Positions 35,181 through 45,285 of a stretch of DNA of 64,000 nucleotides are shown one piece after another; position 1 is the stretch's first letter; the number at the start of each line of letters is the position of its first letter. The notes below the pieces were generated by a model. The model was not told where the DNA came from. It saw nothing but the letters and a program-made list of their open reading frames with translations, and did no database searches. A program made the translations under genes and the position numbers. The stretch is from JACPNO01 sp963825405 (GTDB lineage Bacteria > Acidobacteriota > Terriglobia > Bryobacterales > Bryobacteraceae): positions 186,001-250,000 of the forward strand of contig CAWGTB010000001.1 in the NCBI GenBank assembly GCA_963825405.1. Reading direction: 5' to 3'.

Positions 35181-35555
35181 TTATTGTGTGAAAACCCGCC
35201 GGACTCCGATCGCGACGATAGGGACCCAGACCATCGCGAAGCGCAGGAACACAGAGCGGACGAGCCTACCCACCCCGGCATTGCGGAGTGGCCAGCAATA
35301 TCCGATCAGCCCGCCCAGGAGCGCATAAGGCGCCAATACCAGCGGATAGAGCAAGGCTTGACTCAACCCGAGAAGGTACCTGACGGGATCATTCCACCAG
35401 CAAAATGGCGAGCCGACGATCATAGCTTCACTGAAGATGGCGCCGACGATTCCCACGAACTCACTCGCGAGCATGATCAGGCAGGCCAGTGCCAGGAAGC
35501 TCGCGGCGAACATCAGTGCGGTTTTGATGCGGGCATTACCTGCAAAGGAAGTCAT
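35181..35555 (-). CDS. Hypothetical membrane protein (3 TM)
   Basis: 124 residues with three hydrophobic helices: TALMFAASFLALACLIMLAS, LSQALLYPLVLAPYALLGGL and RSVFLRFAMVWVPIVAIGVR. It is 10 bases downstream of the stop codon of the large glycosyltransferase on the same strand, so it may be the last gene of that operon. No family recognised. Confidence 0.55.
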   Translation of the reverse strand: MTSFAGNARIKTALMFAASFLALACLIMLASEFVGIVGAIFSEAMIVGSPFCWWNDPVRYLLGLSQALLYPLVLAPYALLGGLIGYCWPLRNAGVGRLVRSVFLRFAMVWVPIVAIGVRRVFTQ

Positions 35556-35565
35556 AGATGTCGTT

Positions 35566-38259
35566 TCAGCGCGGCGTGGATCGGCGACGCTGTTGATTGG
35601 CGGCTCTCGCGCGGGCGGCGTCGTCTTCGCGCTCCGGGCCGGCGAATTGCATGAAGTCCTGGTCGAACTTCACCAACCGGTCCGTTGCTTGAAGCCAGCG
35701 TATCAGCTCTCCCGTATCCTGCTCGCGCAATGCTCCGCGCGCGCGGACCAACTCGCGGCATCCAGCGGGTAAGGACGGCGGTTGATCGTAAAGCACCGAC
35801 ACGATGCGGCGCCCTTCCCCTTGTGCAGGGGGAAGCAGCAGGAAATGCCAGAAGCGGGCTCGCTGCCGGAAGCCGCTTTCTCCCTCGCCCACGGGGCAAT
35901 CCGCCGAGATCAGCGTGGTAGAGCCGGATGGATCCTCTTCGTAGCGGAACAGGCGTCCATCCCGGCGCGCGTAGCCAACAAGGTGCTCCGGCGGCTTGGC
36001 TGCCAGCAGGAGATAGCCATAATTGAAATCCTGCTCGGCCCAAAAGAAACCACGGAGCTGCAGACGGCCGCGGGCAAAGAGCGCGGAAGTGGAGAGACCG
36101 TCGAGACTGCTGGTTTGATCGGAGAAGTGCGCGTTTACCGCGATGGCATCGAAGACCGGAAGGTAATGGTCGAGATCCACGCGCAGGTTCGGCTGCCAAT
36201 GAAGGTCGGGATCGATGAGATACCGGCGAGCCTCGCCGCCGACATACCAGAAGGAGAGCCGGTAACCGACGCGCGCGTCCGGGCCAAGCATCTGCTTGCC
36301 CGCAGCGCGGGCGATTTCCATCTCGTCGAATTGCGGTGGAGTCCAGTTGCGCAACTGGGCCAGGCCGGCGCCGGACAGGATCCAGACAAAGAGGGGGAGG
36401 GAGACCGCGGCGAGGATGAAGGGCCTGCCGGGAAGAAGCCGGTTGACCACGGCGCCGACAACCAGCATCGAGGCAGCGGCGAACAGAAAAATCTCGTGAG
36501 AGAAATACTCGGGCTGCTTGTGGGTGGCGCCGAGATGCACGAATAGCGGCAGGGGCAGCGCCGCCAGTAGCAGAAGACGCGTGGACCGCGCTATCGCCAG
36601 AGGCAAAACAGCAAGAGGAAGCAGGAAAATCCCGCGGGAAGGCAGAGCGGCCAGCGCGGTAACAAACGGAGCAGAATCGTGGAACACCTCGTTGTAGGCG
36701 GCGATGCTTGCGCGCAACGCTGTGATGGGCCCTCCGACGGCGCTGTTCCCCGCGATCACCGATGCGATCTGGCGCCAGTAAGGAATGACAAAAAGGGCAA
36801 GGTAGGGAATGCCGAAGGCGCACGCGCCGGCGATCAGCCATTTGACGGGAGTGGACGCCTTGTCGCGGCCGAGTTGGCCCCACGCTCCAATCATATAAAC
36901 CAGCACGCCGGACATTGCCGGCAGAGCATAGTAATGGGTTCCAGAAGCCAGCGTCAGAAAGAACGCGCCGGCAGCGAGCCAATAGCGGTTCCAGCTGGTG
37001 AGCCGGCCGCGTTCAAGCAGCAGCAAGCCGAGAACCCACGCGCCGTAGACGTCGATATCGGGGCGCATGGTGAAGTTGGAGAACCCCGCCTCATGGTGGA
37101 CGGCGAAACGGTACTGGCCGACGTCGCCTAAAAACACCGTGCCTGCCAGCAAGCCCGCAAGAAGGGCGATACGAATCATCGCCGAAAGGGGCAGTAACGT
37201 CGCGCACACAACGGCGGGCAGCAGCGTCGCCAGGGAAACGGCGGCTTCGGCTTGATGGCGGGACAGTCCCGCGATTAGTAGTTCGCCAACAGCTCCGGTT
37301 TTTATGGGTGGATGAACGAACATTCCGCTGGGAAATCCGTACGCGGGATACCCAAGCCGGCCGGTATGGGCCAGCATGTAAGCCGGATTGTAGAGCGAGA
37401 TTTCATCAATGCCGGCCAGGTGGGGGCGCACGCAGGCAGCGTGTATCAGGAAAAGGAAAACCAAAGCCGCCAGCGGCAGAGTGGCCCAGAAGTCGCGCCG
37501 GGATGGCGGCGCAGCGGAGCCTGTGAAGCGATGGCGCGCGGCGATCTTCAGAAAAGCGATGCCGGCGCGGACCACATCGGAGAAGATCACCTTGGAATAG
37601 CCAGTCTTGCGGCCAACGTATACCGAAGCGAATTCCTCAATGCGAAGACCGTGGCGCAGCCAGAGCGAAAGCACTTCAGTGAGGTAGACGGGGCCGCTGT
37701 TCTGGATGTTGGCGGCGGCCAAAAGCTCGGCGGCCGGGCGCGTGTAGAATCGAAAGCCGTTGGAATAGTCGGTGATGCGCGGGTCCAATAGCCAAGCGGC
37801 CGCGCGCGTGTTGATGCCGCTCACGATTCGCCGCATCAAATTGCGATCGACTTCCCGCGAGCCGCTTAGGTACTTGGAAGCGATCACGACGTCGGTGCCG
37901 TTTTCGATCCGGCGTAGCCCCTCCGGTATCTCTTCCGGAAGATGCGACAGATCTCCGTCCATTTCGAGGAAGATCGAATGGGGCGTGTTTTCCAGCCCCC
38001 AGCGCATCAGGTGATTGAGGGCTGCTCCCCGCTGACATCCGGCCGCGGTTTTTCTCGATCGGATCAAATGGACTTTGCCCGGATGGGCCGACATCCAGCG
38101 TTCGACAAGATCTAGCGTGCCATCGGTGGAACCATCGTCGAGAATTCCGATCAGGAAAGAATACGGCGCAAGAACGGAATCAATCCGGCTCAGCAGTTCC
38201 TCGATGCAATCCGCTTCGTTCAGGATCGGCAGGAGGACGAAGACCCCGGATCGCGGCAT
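35566..38259 (-). CDS. Glycosyltransferase: GT2 domain fused to GT-C membrane domain
   Basis: 897 residues. Residues 1-240 are a GT-A family 2 domain of the dolichyl-phosphate mannose synthase / ArnC kind: FVLLPILNEADCIEELLSRI, the DDGSTDG loop, and metal motif Asp101-Gly-Asp103. Residues 270-700 carry about 11 transmembrane helices (LPLAALVFLFLIHAACVR onward) with a GT-C/PMT-like pattern including an acidic first loop (HLAGIDEISLYNPAYMLAH), then a periplasmic C-terminal region. One chain could load a lipid-linked sugar and transfer it across the membrane. Acceptor unknown. The plus-strand open frames here are shadows. Confidence 0.8.
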   Translation of the reverse strand: MPRSGVFVLLPILNEADCIEELLSRIDSVLAPYSFLIGILDDGSTDGTLDLVERWMSAHPGKVHLIRSRKTAAGCQRGAALNHLMRWGLENTPHSIFLEMDGDLSHLPEEIPEGLRRIENGTDVVIASKYLSGSREVDRNLMRRIVSGINTRAAAWLLDPRITDYSNGFRFYTRPAAELLAAANIQNSGPVYLTEVLSLWLRHGLRIEEFASVYVGRKTGYSKVIFSDVVRAGIAFLKIAARHRFTGSAAPPSRRDFWATLPLAALVFLFLIHAACVRPHLAGIDEISLYNPAYMLAHTGRLGYPAYGFPSGMFVHPPIKTGAVGELLIAGLSRHQAEAAVSLATLLPAVVCATLLPLSAMIRIALLAGLLAGTVFLGDVGQYRFAVHHEAGFSNFTMRPDIDVYGAWVLGLLLLERGRLTSWNRYWLAAGAFFLTLASGTHYYALPAMSGVLVYMIGAWGQLGRDKASTPVKWLIAGACAFGIPYLALFVIPYWRQIASVIAGNSAVGGPITALRASIAAYNEVFHDSAPFVTALAALPSRGIFLLPLAVLPLAIARSTRLLLLAALPLPLFVHLGATHKQPEYFSHEIFLFAAASMLVVGAVVNRLLPGRPFILAAVSLPLFVWILSGAGLAQLRNWTPPQFDEMEIARAAGKQMLGPDARVGYRLSFWYVGGEARRYLIDPDLHWQPNLRVDLDHYLPVFDAIAVNAHFSDQTSSLDGLSTSALFARGRLQLRGFFWAEQDFNYGYLLLAAKPPEHLVGYARRDGRLFRYEEDPSGSTTLISADCPVGEGESGFRQRARFWHFLLLPPAQGEGRRIVSVLYDQPPSLPAGCRELVRARGALREQDTGELIRWLQATDRLVKFDQDFMQFAGPEREDDAARARAANQQRRRSTPR

Positions 38260-38323
38260 CTGGCTATTGTAAAGTAGCGGGTTATCGGCGAGCAGACGCT
38301 GGTTTCCAACAAGTCGCAGATTT

Positions 38324-39280
38324 CTATTGCAGGTTGGAGTGCAGTTCGACGGCGATTGCGGCGGGATTCGTGGGTGAATTCGGCGATTGTGTGATACGGC
38401 GGGGATCGAAATGTGAACCCTCCAGCCACGCCAAGGCCAGGCTTCCGCCTATATAAGGATGCAGCGCCGCCATCGACACCAACGGCAACGCATATCGCTT
38501 GGACTTGACCAGAGATTCCAGAACTCCGCGGACCGCCGTGCTGCGCGGCACCGTGCCGGGTATTTGCGGGATAACGAAAGTCGAGAACTGCAAATCCCGA
38601 TGCCGCTTGCTGTAACTCACGAGATTACTGGCAGCCTGCTTCGGCGTCATGATGCCGATATCAGCGATGAAATTGCGATGCAGCGCTTCCGGATAGTAAA
38701 AGTCGACGGCCTGCCGGACGAAGTCCGCGCAATTGTGAAACAACAGATTGAAATGACGCTTGTTGGGGCGGGAATTGAACGCCTTGATGAACGCGTCGTC
38801 TTGCTGCTGGGTGGTTTCGATCCCAAAGGCATAGATGGTCCGGTCGTAGGCGGCGCCCACCAATTGAATCCAATCTCCCTCGGGTGGGCTGCCATCTTCA
38901 GCATCCGGGGCCACCCCAGTCAGTTTGATGCGGCGATAGGCGTTACGCAGGGCCGCAACATTTTCTGGGCTTACCGTCGACGGAACTTGTTCCGGCTGAT
39001 CAACGGCATAAAGGTAGGGGAGAAGTGGAATCGCAACCCAATCAAATCCGGACACGCGATGATAACGGCTGATAACCACTCCCTGTTCGCCCGGTTGGCA
39101 TCGCCGCAGGGAAAGCGGAGAAGCCGCGCAAACACGTGAAAGATAGACCGCAGCGTGTCCCGTCGGATTCATGCCGCCGAAGGTGCCGAACGGCTCCTCC
39201 AACAACAACGTCACGCTGGCGTGCGCCATGCCAGCGCTCAGTAAAAGGAGTCCGATAATTGTCAGTCGATGCTTCCGCAC
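38324..39280 (-). CDS. Secreted NlpC/P60-like (permuted papain) protein
   Basis: 318 residues with a signal peptide (TIIGLLLLSAGMAHASV). His42 in NPTGHAAVYLSRV and Cys184 in FNLLFHNCADFVRQAVDFYY occupy the order His-then-Cys expected for circularly permuted NlpC/P60 proteins (DUF4105/YiiX-like), which cleave amide or lipid-ester bonds. The rest is unassigned. No partner gene overlaps. Activity is a prediction from two residues and their surroundings. Confidence 0.6.
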   Translation of the reverse strand: MRKHRLTIIGLLLLSAGMAHASVTLLLEEPFGTFGGMNPTGHAAVYLSRVCAASPLSLRRCQPGEQGVVISRYHRVSGFDWVAIPLLPYLYAVDQPEQVPSTVSPENVAALRNAYRRIKLTGVAPDAEDGSPPEGDWIQLVGAAYDRTIYAFGIETTQQQDDAFIKAFNSRPNKRHFNLLFHNCADFVRQAVDFYYPEALHRNFIADIGIMTPKQAASNLVSYSKRHRDLQFSTFVIPQIPGTVPRSTAVRGVLESLVKSKRYALPLVSMAALHPYIGGSLALAWLEGSHFDPRRITQSPNSPTNPAAIAVELHSNLQ

Positions 39281-39418
39281 GGCGTTGTCCCACTAGGGTG
39301 TAAGCAAGCCATTTACCAATCTCCTAACCTGTCCTTAGGGCATCAGTTAGAGATTGGCAACACGTTGCTTCCCCTCAAAGTGGACGGATGTTGCCCGCAG
39401 ACGGTTTCGATTAGCCGG

Positions 39419-40165
39419 TCATTCCTGCAGAGATGGCAGTTTCGACCGGATGAGAGACTCGACTTGATTCCAGACGACTGGATCAGACTCGATTTCAATG
39501 TGGGGCTTCATGAACATCTGGGCGTACCAGGGATAACCGTCGCAGTTCACTGGCTTGGTCCTATAATCGAACTGAAAATTTCCTAGAATCGTCGTGCGCA
39601 AGGGATCGTCCGCTACAATTTGCCGGCGCCCGTGGAGCAATCCATTGAGTTGGTAAAAATTGATAGCTTGCGCGACGTTTGCCGGGATAAACCGGGCATT
39701 CTTGCCGGGCTTGGAAACGCTGTCCACTTGGATGGTCAGCAGCACCGGCACGCCATCTTTCTCCAGGGTCCGGGCCATGCTGACCGCTTCGGAAGCTCCC
39801 CAGCTATGGCCATACAGGACGATACGAGCCTTGGCCTTTTCCTCTGTGGACAGCGTCCCATCGTGATCGCTGTCGAGCAGGCGCAGAATCTCGCGATGGG
39901 CCTGAGGCCCCAAGCGGTTCTCAAATATCTGCACCTCCACGCCTGACGAGTAATCTTTCCGCAGATGGGTGGCAAGCCGGACTTCCTGATGGATAGGATC
40001 GTCATGCCGTACGTGTCCGCCGACGAATCCGATCACGATGGACGTTGGTGAGGGTATGTCAGCCTGACTGGAGCCTTTCGCTCTTGCCGCGCATTCATTC
40101 GACGAGGTCGTCGAAATTATGAGACACAATGCGGGAAGGCACCGCGATAAAAAAAAGCTGTTCAT
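39419..40165 (-). CDS. Alpha/beta hydrolase with an embedded EF-hand
   Basis: 248 residues. A leader (LPALCLIISTTSSNECAAR) precedes a compact alpha/beta-hydrolase-like domain with nucleophile elbow GHSWG (Ser121). Directly before it is a canonical 12-residue calcium loop, Asp98-x-Asp100-x-Asp102-Gly-Thr-Leu-Ser-x-x-Glu109. The placement just before the catalytic strand suggests calcium-gated activity. Downstream catalytic His and Asp cannot be assigned with confidence. Probably exported. Confidence 0.65.
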   Translation of the reverse strand: MNSFFLSRCLPALCLIISTTSSNECAARAKGSSQADIPSPTSIVIGFVGGHVRHDDPIHQEVRLATHLRKDYSSGVEVQIFENRLGPQAHREILRLLDSDHDGTLSTEEKAKARIVLYGHSWGASEAVSMARTLEKDGVPVLLTIQVDSVSKPGKNARFIPANVAQAINFYQLNGLLHGRRQIVADDPLRTTILGNFQFDYRTKPVNCDGYPWYAQMFMKPHIEIESDPVVWNQVESLIRSKLPSLQE

Positions 40166-40180
40166 GGCAACGGACCGCGC

Positions 40181-40288
40181 TTACATCGTGCTGATGTTGA
40201 TATATCGCCTGATAGACGGCAGGTTCACCACCACTATCGCCGTCACCGCCGCCACAATCAGCACTCCGACTAATTTTGAGATTCTCAT
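40181..40288 (-). CDS. Small membrane protein, DUF6893-like (35 aa)
   Basis: ATG at 40288 gives MRISKLVGVLIVAAVTAIVV, then NLPSIRRYINISTM: one transmembrane helix followed by a P-x-I/F-x-R-Y-x-x-I/L tail. The tail matches the pattern I associate with DUF6893, very small proteins found near hydrogenase genes in Actinobacteria. A second protein with the same tail (AAIPDFERYMKLRSM) lies inside the hydrogenase operon at 50685-50906. It diverges from the small-subunit paralogue across a 126-base region. Family name recalled, not searched. Confidence 0.5.
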   Translation of the reverse strand: MRISKLVGVLIVAAVTAIVVVNLPSIRRYINISTM

Positions 40289-40414
40289 ATAACTCTCATC
40301 ATACGCCCGCGCGGCATGCTGGTTGCCCGTGAGCGTGAAGACGGTCAATAGAGTAGAATCCTGTCAGAAGGCGGTTGTGCTGCCCGCCTTTGGATTCGAC
40401 GTAAGGGACGCCGG
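40289..40414. promoter_or_regulatory. Divergent promoter region at the head of the hydrogenase locus
   Basis: 126 bases separate the DUF6893-like gene (minus) from the small-subunit paralogue (plus). A TAGAAT box near 40354 could be a -10 element for the plus strand, but no well-spaced -35 is evident, so another sigma factor is possible. AAGGGA at 40403-40408 is the ribosome-binding site for the ATG at 40415. Confidence 0.35.
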
Positions 40415-41508
40415 ATGCCCAACGAGATCGCCGAGATCGACGTCCTCTGGATCAACGCCGGCCTGAGCTGCGACGGCGACACCATCGCCATGACCGCGGC
40501 GACGCAGCCGAGCATCGAGGACCTTGTCCTCGGGGCATTGCCCTGGATTCCCAAAGTCAACTTTCACAATCTGTTCCTCGCTTACGAAAACGGCGACGAG
40601 TTTCTGGAGCGTTTCCATCGGGCCGCCAGAGGCGAGCTGGATCCTTTCATTCTGGTCGTCGAAGGATCGATTCCCGACGAAACAAATAAAGCCGAAGGTT
40701 ACTGGGCCTCCTTCGGAACCGATCACGAAACCGGCCAGCCGATCACGACCTGCGAATGGATCGACCGACTGGCGCCCAAAGCGTGGGCCATCATGGCGGC
40801 CGGAACGTGCGCGACCTACGGCGGCATTCACGCCATGGAAGGCAATCCGACCGGCTGCATGGGACTGGCCGATTACCTGGGATGGAAGTGGAAATCGAAG
40901 GCCGACATCCCGATCGTGTGCATTCCCGGATGTCCGGTGCAGCCCGACAACTTCATGGAGACTCTGCTCTACCTGCTGCACATGGCCGCCGGGCGAGCGC
41001 CGATGATCCCTCTCGATGACGCGCTCCGGCCCACCTGGCTGTTCGGGCAGACGGTACACGAAGGCTGCGACCGCGGCGGATATTACGAGCAAGCCGAATT
41101 TGCCGAGGAGTACGGATCGCGCACCTGCATCGTGAAACTGGGGTGCTGGGGGCCGGTGGTGCAGTGCAACGTCGGCAAGCGGGGCTGGATGGCGGGAATC
41201 GGAGGCTGCCCGAATGTCGGCGGCATTTGCATCGGATGCACGATGCCCGGCTTCCCGGACAAATTCATGCCGTTCATGAATCAGCCGCCGGGATCGCTGC
41301 TTTCGTCGAACGCGGTGATGACTTACGGCCGCGCGATTCATGCGCTGCGGCGATTTACGCAGGCGTCGTTGAACAAAGAGCCGAGCTGGCGGGGCGCGCC
41401 GGACGCGATGAGCGTGCACTCGAAGTTCGATCTGCGACCGGCATCTGGCGACGCCGAAGCGATTCTGGCGAATCTTGCCGGCGTATTTTTTCAGGCGGCG
41501 CCCGGTGA
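40415..41508 (+). CDS. [NiFe]-hydrogenase small-subunit paralogue (orphan), joined to a kinase
   Basis: About 330 residues clearly homologous to the group 1h small subunit encoded at 44199: LWINAGLSCDGDTIAMTAAT with the Cys19-Asp20 proximal-cluster start, AGTCATYGGIHAMEGNPTGC, PGCPVQPDNFME, and the C-terminal cluster cysteines VHEGCDRGGYYEQ, IVKLGCWGPVV, GICIGCTMPGFP. Every ligand position looks intact. There is no large subunit after it. The usual small-subunit C-terminus (ELTTGY...TY) is missing; instead the chain runs through a 40-residue tail into the histidine-kinase gene. The frame stays open to 41638, overlapping the kinase. A T6 run at 41486-41491 lies just where the frame should change: one T fewer fuses it to the kinase, one T more ends it in a GTGA overlap at 41505-41508. 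Confidence 0.85.
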
Positions 41509-43308
41509 CCGAAGTCCGCCCGGAATTCGAACGGCCACGGACCGACGCTCGAAGCCCGCTACCGGGTGCTGCTCGATCAGATTCCCGCGGTCGTGTTCAT
41601 GGCGTACCTGGATCAGGGAATCGGCGAAGCCTACGTGAGTCCGCAGATTGAAGCGACGCTCGGATTTTCGCAAGAGGAATGGCTGGAAGATCCGGTGCGC
41701 TGGTATCAGCAAATCCATCCCGACGACAAGAGCCGCTGGAGCATGGAAGCCGCGGAAATGTTCCTTTCCGGGAGAGCCGCTGCGATCGTCGTATCGCGTG
41801 ATGGCTCGCGATGGCCGGGTGGTTTGGTTTCATTGCGAAGCCCGGCTGGTGCGGCGCGACGACGGCGAGCCCTGGTTCATTCACGGCGTCGGATTCGACA
41901 TCACCGAACTCAAGCAGGTGCAGGAGGCACTGCAGGAAGAGCGCAACGTGGTCTCGGCGATTTTCGATACCGTCGGGCGCGCTGGTCATCGTGCTGGATC
42001 GGGAAGGACGAATCGTGCGCTTCAACCGGGCCTGCGAGCAGATGACGGGCTATTCGGTCGAGGAATCCAAGGGCAAGTGCATGTGGGATCTGTTCGTGGC
42101 TCCGGAGGAAGCCGGGGACTTCAAAAACCTGTTCCTCCAGATTCGCGACACGCTGTCGCGCACGGAATACGAAAGCTGCTGGGTCACGCGCGACGGGAAA
42201 CAGAGAATCATTGCGTGGTCGGCCGCGGTGCTGCCTGGCACCAAACAAACACCAACCTACATCATCGCTTCGGGGATCGACGTTACCGAGCAGAGGCGCG
42301 CGCAGGCCAAGTTCCGGGGTCTGCTGGAGGCCGCGCCCGATGCGGTCGTGGTGGTCAACCAGAGCGGGAAGATTGTCCTGGTGAATGCCCAGGTGGAAAA
42401 GCTGTTCGGCTACCGCCGGCAGGAGCTGCTGGGCGAAGAGATCGAGAAACTGGTGCCGGAGCGCCTGCGCGGCAAGCATCCCGGGCCACCGCAGGCAGTT
42501 TCATTGCCGAGCCTCGCGTACGGCCGATGGGCGCGGGCGTGGAGCTATACGGTCTTACACAAGGACGGCCACGAGTTTCCGGTGGAGATCAGCCTCAGCC
42601 CGCTCGAGACGGAAGAAGGCATGCTGGTTTCGAGCGCGATTCGCGATATCAGCGAGCGCAAGCGTCTGGAGAAGACGATCCTCGAAATCAGCGAAACGGA
42701 GCGGCGCAGAATCGGCCAGGATTTGCATGACGGTCTCGGCCAGCACCTGACGGGGGTCGCGTTCATGGGCAAGGTTCTGGAGGAGCGACTGGCGGAATCG
42801 TCGCTCGCCGAAGCGGCGGAAGCGGCCAAGATCGTGAAGCTGGTGAACGAGTCCATCAAGATGACGCGCGAGCTGGCGCGGGGCCTGTTGCCGGTGGTTT
42901 CCGAAGCTCACGGTCTGATGTCGGCGCTCGAGCACTGGGCGGCTGAAGTGAGCGAGTTGTTTCACATCGACTGCCGCTTCGAGTGCTGCCGAATCCTGTT
43001 TTTGTCCACGACGAAGTCCTGGCGGATCATCTTTATCGTCTGGCGCAGGAAGCGGTGACCAACGCCATTAAGCACGGGCACGCAAGAAACATCACGATCG
43101 GGCTCGCGGTGGTGAAAGGCGGCGGCGTGCTGACGATCCGGGACGACGGCTGCGGCTTCGATGTCGCTCCGAAGAGCCAGTCCGGCCTGGGGCTGCGGAT
43201 CATGAACTATCGCGCCAAAATGATTGGCGGATCGCTGAGTGTGCAATCGTCACCGAACGGTGGAACCGTGGTGCGGTGCATGTTCCCGATTTCCGAGCGT
43301 CCACCTAG
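41505..43308 (+). CDS. PAS sensor histidine kinase (HisKA_3), frameshifted
   Basis: About 590 residues spread over frames 41505, 41566-41775, 41648-41975, 41811-43000 and 42983 onward. Three PAS-type domains are visible (RYRVLLDQIPAVVFMAYLDQ; ALVIVLDREGRIVRFNRACE; APDAVVVVNQSGKIVLVNAQ), then a HisKA_3 dimerisation box with His in GQDLHDGLGQHLTGVAFMGK, and a GHKL ATPase with N-box EAVTNAIKHGHA and G-boxes DDGCGFD and GLGLRIMNYRAK. It has no membrane helix and is cytoplasmic. It needs +1 shifts near 41540, 41775 and 41978 and a -1 near 42995. The start is a GTG at 41505 or a fusion to the hydrogenase subunit. The stop is either TAG 43308 or further on. It is followed 9 bases later by its likely partner regulator. 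Confidence 0.8.
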
Positions 43309-43317
43309 AGGCACAAA

Positions 43318-44079
43318 ATGCCACATGAAGCGCGCCCAAACCGGCCAGGAGCACGAGTCTTCATCGTGGACGATCATCCGATTGTCCGCCAGGGATTGGC
43401 GCTGCTCATCAACCGCGAGCCGGATCTTGCTGTGTGCGGCGATGCCGAGGAGGCCGGCTCCGCGTTGCGCCGGATCGAAGAGCTGAAGCCCGACTTGGTC
43501 GTGGTCGATATCTCTCTCAATGGACCCGATGGCCTGGATCTTCTCAAAGATATTCGGGCGCGCGATCCGAATTTGCCGGTGCTGATTCTTTCCATGCTCG
43601 ATGAATCGCTCTATGCCGAGCGCGCTCTGCGTGCCGGCGCCAGCGGTTACATCATGAAGCAGGAGGCGACCGAGCGGGTGCTGGTGGCCATTCGCCGGAT
43701 CCTCGGCGGGGAGATCTATGTCAGCGACCGCATGGCCAACCGGATGCTCCATCGATTCGTCGGCGGCAGTCAGGTCGAGCAGCGATCTCCCATCGCCGAC
43801 CTGACCGATCGCGAACTCGAAGTTTTCCGGTTGATCGGCGAAGGGCACGGCACGCGCCAGATCGCCGAAGAACTTCACATCAGCGTGAAGACGGTTGAGT
43901 CCTACCAGGCCCACATCAAAGAGAAGCTGTCGCTGAAAAATGCCCGCGAACTGGTTCAGCGTGCGATTCAGTGGACGGTCGCGAACAAGCACCGCCGTCG
44001 ATCACGTCCGGCTCAACATACCGGTGCCGAATGTCCATCGGGGAATCCCTGGCAGTTGCGTAGTGGTTTCCAGGAATGA
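43318..44079 (+). CDS. NarL/FixJ-family response regulator
   Basis: 253 residues. Receiver domain (RVFIVDDHPIVRQGLALLIN) with phospho-acceptor Asp in LVVVDISLNGPDGLDLL and the conserved Lys in YIMKQEATER, then a LuxR-type helix-turn-helix (DLTDRELEVFRLIGEGHGTR; HISVKTVESYQAHIKEKLSL). The class matches HisKA_3 kinases, so it should be phosphorylated by the kinase just upstream and bind DNA, most simply the 44080-44198 region before the hydrogenase operon. The basic tail after the HTH (ANKHRRRSRPAQHTG) is unusually long. Confidence 0.88.
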   Translation: MPHEARPNRPGARVFIVDDHPIVRQGLALLINREPDLAVCGDAEEAGSALRRIEELKPDLVVVDISLNGPDGLDLLKDIRARDPNLPVLILSMLDESLYAERALRAGASGYIMKQEATERVLVAIRRILGGEIYVSDRMANRMLHRFVGGSQVEQRSPIADLTDRELEVFRLIGEGHGTRQIAEELHISVKTVESYQAHIKEKLSLKNARELVQRAIQWTVANKHRRRSRPAQHTGAECPSGNPWQLRSGFQE

Positions 44080-44198
44080 TTAATTCAGGATCGCTCCGCT
44101 TGAGCGTCTCGGGCTGTAGCGCTCCAAAATAAAGCGGTAATCAGCGCGCCAGTTCGGCATCTAACGTAAAGAACCGCGACGTTCAAAAGGAGCCACGT
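44080..44198 (+). promoter_or_regulatory. Leader region of the hydrogenase operon
   Basis: 119 bases between the regulator stop and the small-subunit start, the largest gap in the locus. It ends with a strong AAAAGGAGCC ribosome-binding site 6-7 bases before ATG 44199. The core TAACGTAAAG near 44162 could contain regulator or promoter contacts. No clean -35/-10 pair is visible. Confidence 0.4.
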
Positions 44199-45267
<1,069 letters not shown>

Positions 45268-45285
45268 GGAGAAGGAGAATTCGCC

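Noticed and set aside
35552..36982. 476-residue Arg/Ser-rich minus frame
   Set aside because: Shifted reading of the glycosyltransferase gene, which has clear domains in its own frame.
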